From contig CAWKCG010000019.1 in the NCBI GenBank assembly GCA_963847965.1, positions 62,001 to 126,000 on the forward strand: 64,000 nucleotides of DNA, given 5' to 3'. The DNA is from Palsa-504 sp963847965. GTDB lineage: Bacteria > Actinomycetota > Actinomycetes > Streptosporangiales > Streptosporangiaceae. The notes beneath the pieces are model-generated. The model made no database searches and was not told the DNA's origin. It was given only the letters and a program-made list of their open reading frames with translations. Made by a program: the position numbers and the translations under genes. Positions 46,225-53,487 of this stretch are shown piece by piece; the stretch's first letter is position 1; each line of letters opens with the position of its first letter.

Positions 46225-46590
46225 TCAGGAGCGGCTGTGCGGTCCCACCGCCTGCTGACAGGTGACGGCGCGGACTGCCCCGGCAGCGTACGGCCCTGCT
46301 GCGGCTCGGCAGCCAGGCACGGCGGAACTGTTGATGGCCAGGAGCACAAAGAGCGTCACCAGGCCCAGGACAAGCGGAATGTAAATAGCCGCGCGCACGG
46401 TCAGCCTGATCTTCGGCCAAGCCCACCGAAGGCGGCGGCCCTGCGGCCGCAGCAACTCGGTCCGCGGCGCTCCTTCATCTCGGGTCAGCCTGGTGAAGAT
46501 GGCGAACATCGACCTGAGCCGGGGCTCGCAACCTTCCAGGTCAGTCTCGATCCGGTCGAGAACCTGCTGCTGACCGGCTGGCAAACTCAC
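46225..46590 (-). CDS. DUF3040-type small membrane protein
   Basis: A 121-aa protein. LPAGQQQVLDRIETDLEGCEPRLRSMFAIFTRL is the DUF3040 N-terminal helix pair, followed by basic residues and one or two hydrophobic segments (AAIYIPLVLGLVTLFVLLAI). Such proteins are common in actinobacteria and of unknown role. GTG 46590 overlaps the stop of the truncated sigma gene (GTGA), a sign of coupling. Confidence 0.8.
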   Translation of the reverse strand: MSLPAGQQQVLDRIETDLEGCEPRLRSMFAIFTRLTRDEGAPRTELLRPQGRRLRWAWPKIRLTVRAAIYIPLVLGLVTLFVLLAINSSAVPGCRAAAGPYAAGAVRAVTCQQAVGPHSRS

Positions 46591-46877
46591 CTCGCTCCAC
46601 TGCCCCGGAAAGACGCAGGCAAACGGTTCATTGCTGTATATCGGGTCATGCGGGCCGACGGCTTGCGCGCGAGGTCACTCATTTCGGGCCTGGCTAGCGG
46701 GACGACGCGTACCGGACGCGGGTGGAGCGTCGCCGGTCGGCGCGGCCACCGCTTGTCGCGGAAGTGCCGTTTGATCTCGCCGCTGACGCAGGGGCGAGCG
46801 TAGGCCATCAGGCTGTCCCCGTAGTCGGGGTCGAAGTTGTTGATGGCCTTGAGCAGGCCGACATAGCCGGCCTGCAT
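46587..46877 (-). CDS. Truncated stress-type sigma factor, region 2 only
   Basis: Encodes a SigB/F/G-type sigma region 2: MQAGYVGLLKAINNFDPDYG, then YARPCVSGEIKRHFRDKRW. Similarity extends upstream of ATG 46877 to about 46994 (YTGLVRSLARQYRGS...AAEDLMQAG), but no ATG, GTG or TTG occurs in frame before the DUF72 stop at 46997-46995. After DKRW the sequence turns into a Pro/Arg-rich tail without regions 3 and 4, so promoter -35 recognition is missing. The stop overlaps the DUF3040 start (GTGA), which argues that the short frame is translated. It is either a decayed sigma gene or a region-2-only protein. Confidence 0.55.
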   Translation of the reverse strand: MQAGYVGLLKAINNFDPDYGDSLMAYARPCVSGEIKRHFRDKRWPRRPATLHPRPVRVVPLARPEMSDLARKPSARMTRYTAMNRLPASFRGSGAR

Positions 46878-46994
46878 GAGGTCCTCGGCCGCCTCTGGGC
46901 TGCCGCGGTACTGCCGTGCAAGCGATCTGACGAGCCCGGTATAGCGGGTGACCAGGATCTCGTAGATCGCCTTGTGCTCGCCGTCGGCTGAGGT

Positions 46995-47846
46995 TTAGAA
47001 GAGCGTCAGCGGTCTGGAGGGGATCGGCTCTGGGAGCGGCTCGACCTCGGGCATCCGGGCTCGCACACCGTCGTGGAACCGGCGTGCCAGCTCGAGCGCA
47101 GCGACGTTGTCGGGCGTATGGATGAAGACGGTCGGGGAGCGTCCCTCGCGCAGCCAACCGGCCACCTCGTCGAGCCAGTGCTGCCACCCCGCCACGGTAC
47201 ATGCCGCGTCATCCCGGCCGATGTAGCGGACGACGGGATGGGATGTGAGGGCTCGTGACCTGCGGGGCAGGCGCGGCTTCTTCGCCCACGCCTCCCGTTC
47301 GGCGTCGGTCGCCGGAGGGCTCTCGAACAGGACGGTGGTGTCGAGGGTCACCCATTCGGCGCCGACGTCACCCAGAGCCCTCTCGAGTTGCTGTTCCGAT
47401 CGCGGGTTTTCGAAGAACGCGCTGTGCCGTACCTCGACGCAGTACCGGTGCTCGTGCGGGATACGGCGCAGGAAACCGGCGAGAGCGCCAAGGTCAGCAG
47501 GGCCGAACGACGGTGGCAGCTGGATCCAAATGGCGTGAGCACGGCCGCCGAGGGGTTCGATCGCGGCCAGGAAGGCGCGGAGCAGGTCATCGACGTCGGC
47601 CAGGCGGCGCTCATGGGTGATCGGTTTCGGCAGCTTGAGGATGAACCGGAAGTCAGGGGTGGTCTGCTCGGCCCACGATTTCACCGTGTCGAGGGAGGGT
47701 GTCGCGTAAAAGGTCGTATTGCCCTCCACGGCGTTGCACCAGGTCGCGTAGGCGCGGAGGCGGTCACGCGGTGAGAGCGGATGAGGCAGGTAACGGCCTT
47801 GCCAGGCTGCATGCGTCCACATCGCGCATCCGACGTGGAGTTCCAT
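46995..47846 (-). CDS. DUF72 family protein
   Basis: A 283-aa TIM-barrel protein of the DUF72/YecE family. Signatures: VGCAMWTHAAWQGRYLP at the start, YATWCNAVEGNTTFYATPS, FILKLPKPITHE, IWIQLPPSFGP and CVEVRHSAFF; these are standard for the family. The biochemical function is unknown. ATG 47846 is preceded by a weak ribosome site. The stop is followed directly by the sigma-factor remnant in the same frame. Confidence 0.88.
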   Translation of the reverse strand: MELHVGCAMWTHAAWQGRYLPHPLSPRDRLRAYATWCNAVEGNTTFYATPSLDTVKSWAEQTTPDFRFILKLPKPITHERRLADVDDLLRAFLAAIEPLGGRAHAIWIQLPPSFGPADLGALAGFLRRIPHEHRYCVEVRHSAFFENPRSEQQLERALGDVGAEWVTLDTTVLFESPPATDAEREAWAKKPRLPRRSRALTSHPVVRYIGRDDAACTVAGWQHWLDEVAGWLREGRSPTVFIHTPDNVAALELARRFHDGVRARMPEVEPLPEPIPSRPLTLF

Positions 47847-47928
47847 TACCCCGAGGGTACCCGGCGCAGGTCAGCGAGCGGTGTGTTGCCTCGCTCCGGC
47901 TTCCCTGACCGCCCAGTGCTCCAGACAG

Positions 47929-48054
47929 ATGTGTCCGGCTCGCGGCTACATCCAGAAAGCCTGGTACCTCATTGACGTCGAGGCGGGCTTCGAGCTGTGG
48001 CAGGGCGGAGCCGGCGTGGCCACCGACTCCTTCGCGGTGAGCGTCATCCGCTGA
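47929..48054 (+). CDS. Orphan 41-aa frame, possible gene fragment
   Basis: The frame MCPARGYIQKAWYLIDVEAGFELWQGGAGVATDSFAVSVIR resembles the C-terminal end of a real protein: it has low rare-codon content and a mix of aromatic and acidic residues unlike antisense noise. I do not recognise the family. No ribosome site precedes the ATG, so it is probably a remnant. It overlaps the end of the opposite-strand gene by 11 bases. Confidence 0.25.
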   Translation: MCPARGYIQKAWYLIDVEAGFELWQGGAGVATDSFAVSVIR

Positions 48055-48973
48055 CCCAGGCGCGGAATCCCTCTCGCCAGCTCGCGTACCGCGGCTCCCA
48101 GCCGAGTTCCTTCCTGGCCTTCTCGTTCGAGGACCCGCGCGAGATGGTCATCTGGGCCACGACGAACTCCCCGGCGAGCAGTCGCCCGAGCCAGGCGGGC
48201 AGCCGCAGCGGCGGCTTCGCTCCCGCGACTTTGGCCAGGTACGGCAGCCACTCCGCGACCGGTGCCGGGTCGTCGTCCACGACGTTGTAGAGGCCAGGCG
48301 CACCGCGGTCGACCGCCGCGACCGTCGCGGCCGCGGCGTCGGTGACCTCGATGAACGACCAGACCCCGGTCCCGCCGCCGACCACCGGCACCTGCCGCTT
48401 CCGCACCATCTCCAGCAGGAAATCCGAGGCGCCTGGCCCGTAGAGGCCGCCGTAGCGCAGCACGATACCCTCCGGCGCCTCCCGCGGCACGGTCTCCTCC
48501 ACGTACCTGATCGCCGCCGGCCCTTGCATAGCCGACCGGATGGGCCGCCAGTCAGGCGGATCTACTTCGGTCTTCACCCCGCCAGGGCGCCTATCCGGCC
48601 CGGCGCCCGCGTAGGCCTGCGCGATGACCCGGCGGGTGCCCGCCTGCGCCGCGGCCGCCAGCAGGTTGTCGGTGCCGCGGGTGCGGAGTTCGTTCGTGGC
48701 GGCGAACGCCTTGTCGGGGTTGCGGAGGTTCCGCATGTCCGCCAGCGCGGTCATCTCGTGCACGACCACCTCCGGCGCGGCGGCCCGCACCGCCGTGATT
48801 ACCGCCTCGCGATCCAGGCCGTCGAGAATCACCGGCACCGCGCCCGCCTCGCGCAACTGCGCGACCTTACCGGGCGTCCTCGTGGTCGCGGTGACCTCGT
48901 GACCCGCCGCGACCAGCCCGGGAACCAGGTGCCGTCCCAGCGCTCCGGTCGCCCCCGTGACGAAGACTCGCAT
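48044..48973 (-). CDS. NAD(P)-dependent epimerase/dehydratase-type protein
   Basis: A 309-aa extended/atypical SDR. MRVFVTGATGALGRHLVPGL is the cofactor motif. VVHEMTALADMRN and GVWSFIEVTDAAAATVAAVD follow the pattern of NAD-dependent epimerases, with LRYGGLYGPG as the substrate-side strand. The usual YxxxK pair is not obvious (the region reads RYVEETV), so catalysis may differ. AAGGAAAA lies upstream of ATG 48973. Reaction and substrate are not inferable. Confidence 0.84.
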   Translation of the reverse strand: MRVFVTGATGALGRHLVPGLVAAGHEVTATTRTPGKVAQLREAGAVPVILDGLDREAVITAVRAAAPEVVVHEMTALADMRNLRNPDKAFAATNELRTRGTDNLLAAAAQAGTRRVIAQAYAGAGPDRRPGGVKTEVDPPDWRPIRSAMQGPAAIRYVEETVPREAPEGIVLRYGGLYGPGASDFLLEMVRKRQVPVVGGGTGVWSFIEVTDAAAATVAAVDRGAPGLYNVVDDDPAPVAEWLPYLAKVAGAKPPLRLPAWLGRLLAGEFVVAQMTISRGSSNEKARKELGWEPRYASWREGFRAWVSG

Positions 48974-49081
48974 GATCTTTTCCTTCCGCTTGCTGCTTTC
49001 CCTCGAAGACCAGGCACCCCCCGAAACTGTGACATTCTCCAGCCCCGCCTTCCCGGACAGCACGGCCTTACTCGCCCGCGG

Positions 49082-49174
49082 CTGAGGTGCGTGATCGTGG
49101 ATGACGACGAGGAGTTCCTGCCCAAGGCGGAACTGTCGGCCGCGGCCATCCGCCGCATCCTGGGACCGGACTGA
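49082..49174 (+). pseudogene. Response-regulator receiver remnant with internal deletion
   Basis: About 30 codons read LRCVIVDDDEEFLPKAELSAAAIRRILGPD. The first half is the start of a receiver domain (VIVDDD acidic pair) and the second half is the typical end of the same domain (FLPKAELSAAAIRRILG, with the conserved Lys). The roughly 90 residues that should lie between them, including the phospho-Asp, are missing. An internal deletion with the frame preserved is the simplest reading. Confidence 0.55.
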
Positions 49175-49219
49175 CCTAGCCGACTCAGCACCCTGCGCGG
49201 GAGGTGCGCGCCGGCGGGA

Positions 49220-49225
49220 TAGCGT
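49220..49225 (+). promoter_or_regulatory. -10 element of a leaderless promoter for the aldo/keto reductase
   Basis: TAGCGT lies 6 bases before ATG 49232. A GGAG is present but too close (2-3 bases) to serve as a normal ribosome site, so a leaderless transcript is likely. Confidence 0.35.
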
Positions 49226-49231
49226 GGAGAC

Positions 49232-50153
49232 ATGGCGATGATGACGCGAACCCTCGGGGGTACCGGCGCGGAGGTGTCCGTTCTCGGCTACGGCGCCATG
49301 GAGCTGGAGAGGCCGGCCGCGCGGTCCGGAGATCGCGGACCAGGACGCGGGCCGCCTGCTGAACGCGGTCCTCGACGGCGGCATCAACCTGATCGACACC
49401 TCGCCCGACTACGGCCGCAGCGAGGAGCTGATCGGCAGCTACATCGGCCACCGCCGGGCAGAGTTCTTCCTCGCCTCCAAGTGCGGGTGCCCGCTGGAGC
49501 TGCCGGCCGACGCGGTTCCGCCCTACCGGCACGACTACAGCCCCGGGAATGTCCGCGCCGGCGTCGAGCAGTCGCTGCGGCGCCTGCGCACCGACCACCT
49601 CGACCTGGTCCAGGTGCACATGTCACCGAGCAAGGCGGCGCTTGAGGAGAACCACACGGTCGAGACGCTCAGAGACCTGCAGGCCGAGGGCAAGGTGCGC
49701 TTCGTCGGCATGTCGGGCATCCTGCCGGATCTGCCCGATCACATCGCGATGGGCGTCTTCGACGTCTTCCAGATCCCGTACTCCGCCGTCCAGCGCGATC
49801 ACGAGGAGCTCATCACCGAGGCCGCCGACGCGGGCGCGGGCACCTTCATCCGGGGCGGCGCGGCGCGCGGCGCGGCATCGGAAGACAAGAACTGGCGGAC
49901 CGGGCCGCTTGGCCAGGGCCCCGGCGTGGGCCAGCGGAACTGGGAGACCTCCGGCATCGCCGGCCTGCTGAGCGAAGCGGGCCTGAGCAACATGGAGTTC
50001 GTCCTGCGCTTCACGCTCAGCCACCCCGGCCTGTCGACCACGATCGTCGGCACGTCGAACCCGGTTCACCTGGCCGGCAACATCGCGGTCGCGGAGAGGG
50101 GGCCGCTTCCTGCCGACCTCTACGAAGCGGCCAAGAAGCACCTGCCGGCCTGA
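49232..50153 (+). pseudogene. Aldo/keto reductase with one frameshift
   Basis: About 306 aa in restored form. The frame from ATG 49232 reads TRTLGGTGAEVSVLGYGAMEL, then fails. Dropping one G of the pair at 49306-49307 restores RGRPRGPEIADQD, NAVLDGGINLIDTSPDYGRS (catalytic Asp and Tyr), FFLASKCG (Lys) and DLVQVHMS (His), running to the TGA at 50151-50153. The total span of 922 bases is one more than a multiple of three. All four catalytic residues are present, so error or very recent mutation is more likely than old decay. Substrate unknown; NADPH-dependent carbonyl reduction is expected from the family. Confidence 0.78.
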
Positions 50154-50175
50154 TCGGCTGCCGAGCTGGCCCAGA

Positions 50176-50355
50176 TCAGGGGCTGCCGCCCATCCGGCTC
50201 GTCAGCTCGGCCGCGGAAATCCCGTGCCGGTCGCCGAACTGCCTGAGCTGCTCCTGATCGACGGGATCGGGGAGCTCCTTCATCGCCGCCTCGGCTTCGT
50301 CCTCGTATCCCAGGCGGCGCAGCATGTCGACCACCCACTGTCTGTCTTGTGCCAT
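50176..50355 (-). CDS. Small conserved acidic protein
   Basis: A 59-aa frame with clear coding character: MAQDRQWVVDMLRRLGYEDE, AEAAMKELPDPVDQEQL, then QFGDRHGISAAELTSRMGGSP. Two amphipathic helices are predicted. GGAAGG lies about 10 bases upstream of ATG 50355. I recognise the style of short actinobacterial proteins but not a named family, and cannot give a function. It is divergent from the jet operon. Confidence 0.6.
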   Translation of the reverse strand: MAQDRQWVVDMLRRLGYEDEAEAAMKELPDPVDQEQLRQFGDRHGISAAELTSRMGGSP

Positions 50356-50457
50356 GGCGATGAAGCCTTCCGGTAACGTCCCCTGACCCGAGCCTAATTC
50401 GCCCGTGCACCGCGCTCATCGCTGGCCCGGATGGCGGGGGTTCTCGGCTCAGCGGGC

Positions 50458-50485
50458 GTAACCGGCGTTACCGCGCGCGTAGCAT
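50458..50485 (+). promoter_or_regulatory. Candidate promoter and operator of the jet operon
   Basis: A perfect inverted repeat GTAAC-CGGC-GTTAC (50458-50471) lies just before TAGCAT (50480-50485), a good -10. The repeat covers the place of the -35 box, so a repressor bound there could shut off the operon. No consensus -35 is visible. Confidence 0.3.
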
Positions 50486-50527
50486 TGTGCTGGCCAGGAT
50501 CGCGGCCCTGGACGAGAGACCAAGCCG

Positions 50528-52099
50528 ATGGCAGACCAGACCGGGAACAGCGCGGACCGCAGCGAGCGGAACTCGCTGGACCTCGACGCGCTCGCTGTCA
50601 GCGACAGGTTCCGGCTGTTCAACTTCACCCGGCGCGACGACCACGTCGCCTACCTGTGGGTGCTTCGTGCGCTCGACCGGCTCCGCGCGGTGCATCAGGT
50701 CCAGGCGTCCCCCGATGACGTGGCCGCCGCCCTGGCCGAACTGGCCGCCGCCTACGACGAGGTGCCCGGGTTGGACGGCGGCCTGCGGGAGAAGCTGGAC
50801 GCGCTGGCCGAAGACGGCGTGGTGCACCGGCTCGAGGATGCCTCCCGGGCGGGCAGCCTGGCCCGGTACCGCAACCGGCAGTCCGTCTACCAGTTCAGCG
50901 AACTCGGCTACCGTGCCTTTGCGGCGGTGGAAGACGTGCTCAGCGCGCGGATCCGGGACGCGAACCTGTCCCGGCTGGTGTTCTCCGACATTCTCGACGA
51001 CCTCAGGGCGCTCGCGGCGGCCACCCGCCGGCAGGACGGGGAGCAGGTGTACCGGAGGCTGTCCCGCCTGGATACCGTCCTGGACGACATGTCCAGGCGC
51101 GCCGCCCAGTTTCACCTCACGCTCGGCGAGATCATCCGGTCCACGGACACCTCCCCGGACACGTTCCTGCGGTACAAGAACGCGCTGCTCGCCCACATGA
51201 CCGAGTTCATGGCCGAACTCGACCGCTACCTGCCCCGGCTCGCCGCCGCGGTCGCCGAGGCGGAAGGCGCGGCCGGGGGACCGGACACGGACGCCATGCT
51301 GCGCCTCGCGGCCGAGGCCGACGAGCGCCCGTTCCTGGACCGCGACGAGTTGCTGGACGACTGGCGCCGGCGCTGGGGCGCCCTGCGTGCCTGGTTCGCC
51401 GGCGACACCGTCGAAGGGCCCGCCGAGCAGGCCAGGGCCGAGGGCCTGCGGACCGCCACCCGTGCCGCCGTCTCGGCCGTCATCGCGCTGCTCCGTCAGG
51501 TCACCGAGGCGCAGCGCGGCGGGGTGAACCGCTCCTCACAGCTCCGCCACCTGGCCGAATGGGTGTTTAACGCACCCGACGAGGGCGCCGCCTACGCGCT
51601 CATGTCGGCGGCGTTCAACCTCTCTTCGGCGCGGCACCTCGGTGGCGCGCACGACGACGCCGAGCAGATCTCCAGCCGTGCGGCCTGGTGGGACGCACCC
51701 GGCGTGGAGATCTCCGTCACGCTGTTCCGGCGCGGCAAGGCCCCGACGCCCGGCGTCCCGCAGCCCACCAGGGTCAACCCGGCGATCAAGGCCGAACTCC
51801 GCCGGCGCCAGGCGGCCGAGCGCCAGGCCGAACGCGAGGCCGCGCAGCGCCTGTTGCGATCGGGCGCGCACGAGCGGGTGCTCGACGACGCGGAACTAAA
51901 AGTGCTGCTGCGCCTGCTCACCCTGGCCACCGAGGCCCGCACGGTGGTGGCGGGCCGCCTGGCCTCCGGCTCCGGCGGCAACGACGTGGTCACGATGCGC
52001 CTTTTCCCGAACGAAGCAGGCAGTTCCGTTCGGACAAAAAGTGGTGTCCTGCACCTGCCCGGCTTCCAGCTTCAGCTAGAACCCGCGGGGCGCCGATGA
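50528..52099 (+). CDS. jetA: Wadjet JetA (TIGR02677/DUF2397 family), kleisin-like subunit
   Basis: A 523-aa first subunit of a Wadjet anti-plasmid complex. DRFRLFNFTRRDDHVAYLWVLRAL at the start, RYRNRQSVYQFSELGYRAF and ISSRAAWWDAPGVEISVTLFRRGK are the marks of the TIGR02677 family as I know it. In the complex it acts as the kleisin that bridges the SMC-like JetC. It has long helical central regions and charged repeats (RRRQAAERQAEREAAQRLL). ATG 50528 has only a weak GAGAG site. The stop overlaps jetB by ATGA. Confidence 0.87.
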   Translation: MADQTGNSADRSERNSLDLDALAVSDRFRLFNFTRRDDHVAYLWVLRALDRLRAVHQVQASPDDVAAALAELAAAYDEVPGLDGGLREKLDALAEDGVVHRLEDASRAGSLARYRNRQSVYQFSELGYRAFAAVEDVLSARIRDANLSRLVFSDILDDLRALAAATRRQDGEQVYRRLSRLDTVLDDMSRRAAQFHLTLGEIIRSTDTSPDTFLRYKNALLAHMTEFMAELDRYLPRLAAAVAEAEGAAGGPDTDAMLRLAAEADERPFLDRDELLDDWRRRWGALRAWFAGDTVEGPAEQARAEGLRTATRAAVSAVIALLRQVTEAQRGGVNRSSQLRHLAEWVFNAPDEGAAYALMSAAFNLSSARHLGGAHDDAEQISSRAAWWDAPGVEISVTLFRRGKAPTPGVPQPTRVNPAIKAELRRRQAAERQAEREAAQRLLRSGAHERVLDDAELKVLLRLLTLATEARTVVAGRLASGSGGNDVVTMRLFPNEAGSSVRTKSGVLHLPGFQLQLEPAGRR

Positions 52100-53487
52100 C
52101 ACCGAAGGCCGCCGCGACGGTACCGCCCAGCGACCTCGGCTCCTACCAGCACGCGGTCCGGCTGGTGCTCACCCACGACGTGATCACCGCGACCCGCCCG
52201 CGCCCGGGAACTCTCGATCAGGTGCTGCGCTGGGCCGACCAGATGGCCGCTGACTTCCGCGAGCTGCTCGGTTACACGCTGATCGCGACGACCCGCCAGG
52301 TCCGGCTCAGCCGCCGCCTCGACTCGCTCGATCCCACCCAGTCGGCGGTCTTCTCGGCCCGCTCCGGCAGGCCGTTCGACCGTCGCCGGCTGTCCTACCT
52401 GTGCCTGGTGCTTGCCTCGTTCCAGCGGTCCCGGGTGGAGATCAGCCTGGCCGACCTGGTGCGGGGCTTCACCCCGGGGGCGAACGCGATCGACGGCCTC
52501 GGCTTCGACCCGACGGTCAGCGCGCACAAGGCCGCGGTCGTGGACGTCCTCGACTGGCTGGCCGACCGCGGCGCGCTGCGGCTCTCCGACGGCTCGCTCG
52601 AATCCTGGGCAGCCGACACCGAACGCGGCGACGCGCTCTACGACATCGACCACGACATCTGCGCCACGCTGTTCCGCCCCGCCCGTCCTGTCCAGCACCT
52701 GACCAGCGCGGCCGGGCTGCTGGACAGCACGTTCGTCAGCGCCAAGCGGACCGCGCAGCGCGAGGCCGCGGCGCAGCGTGCCGCCCGCGCGCTGCTGGAG
52801 CATCCGGTCGTGTACTACGCGCAGGTCGAGGCCGAGATCGCCGAGGCGCTGCGCCAGCCCGGCGTCGCGGAGGACCTCACCCGGCTGACCGGGCTCGCCG
52901 CCGAACGCCGCGCCGAGGGCATCATGCTCGCCGACGCGGACGGCAGGTTCACCGACCGCCCGTTCCCCGGCCGCGGCGGTGCCGTCAACCGCGCGGCCGG
53001 CCTGCTGCTGGCCAAGATCGCTGACCTGATCGAGGACCCCGACGAGACGCAGGCCGTGCTGCCGGTGCCCGCCGAGGCCGAGGACCAGCGTGACCTGCTG
53101 GCCCGGATTGACTCGGCGCTACCCGCAGCCGGGGTGGTGCAAGAGCTGGCCTGGTCCGCGCCGGCGGAGGACTCCAATGACGCCGAACGATCCGTGGTGC
53201 GCGCCCCGGTCCAGCCGCTCGCCGCGCCGTTCCTCGCGCACGGCAGGCTCCGCGCCATGATCGACGAGCTGTACGAGGAACTCGGCCCGGACTCTTTCAC
53301 CATCACCTGGAAGCATGACCCCCCCGGCCTGCTGGCCGCGGCGCTGTCGCTGCTAGCCGACCTGCGCCTGCTCCGCCTGGTGCCCGGCGGCGTCCTGGTC
53401 CTCCCGGCCGCCGCCCGGTACCGGAATATCAAGCTGGCGCTCCCCGTAAGGCACGCCGACGGGCAGATGGCCCTGGAGTTCTCATGA
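52096..53487 (+). CDS. jetB: Wadjet JetB (TIGR02678/DUF2398 family), KITE-like subunit
   Basis: A 463-aa second subunit. HAVRLVLTHDVITATRPRPG, GYTLIATTRQVRLSRRLDSLDP, RRRLSYLCLVLASFQRSRVEISLADL, and DVLDWLADRGALRLSDGS are typical of TIGR02678. Winged-helix folds of this KITE type bind the kleisin in SMC-like complexes. ATG 52096 overlaps the jetA stop (ATGA), and its own TGA overlaps jetC in the same way. These two 4-base overlaps enforce coupled synthesis of the complex. Confidence 0.88.
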   Translation: MTPKAAATVPPSDLGSYQHAVRLVLTHDVITATRPRPGTLDQVLRWADQMAADFRELLGYTLIATTRQVRLSRRLDSLDPTQSAVFSARSGRPFDRRRLSYLCLVLASFQRSRVEISLADLVRGFTPGANAIDGLGFDPTVSAHKAAVVDVLDWLADRGALRLSDGSLESWAADTERGDALYDIDHDICATLFRPARPVQHLTSAAGLLDSTFVSAKRTAQREAAAQRAARALLEHPVVYYAQVEAEIAEALRQPGVAEDLTRLTGLAAERRAEGIMLADADGRFTDRPFPGRGGAVNRAAGLLLAKIADLIEDPDETQAVLPVPAEAEDQRDLLARIDSALPAAGVVQELAWSAPAEDSNDAERSVVRAPVQPLAAPFLAHGRLRAMIDELYEELGPDSFTITWKHDPPGLLAAALSLLADLRLLRLVPGGVLVLPAAARYRNIKLALPVRHADGQMALEFS

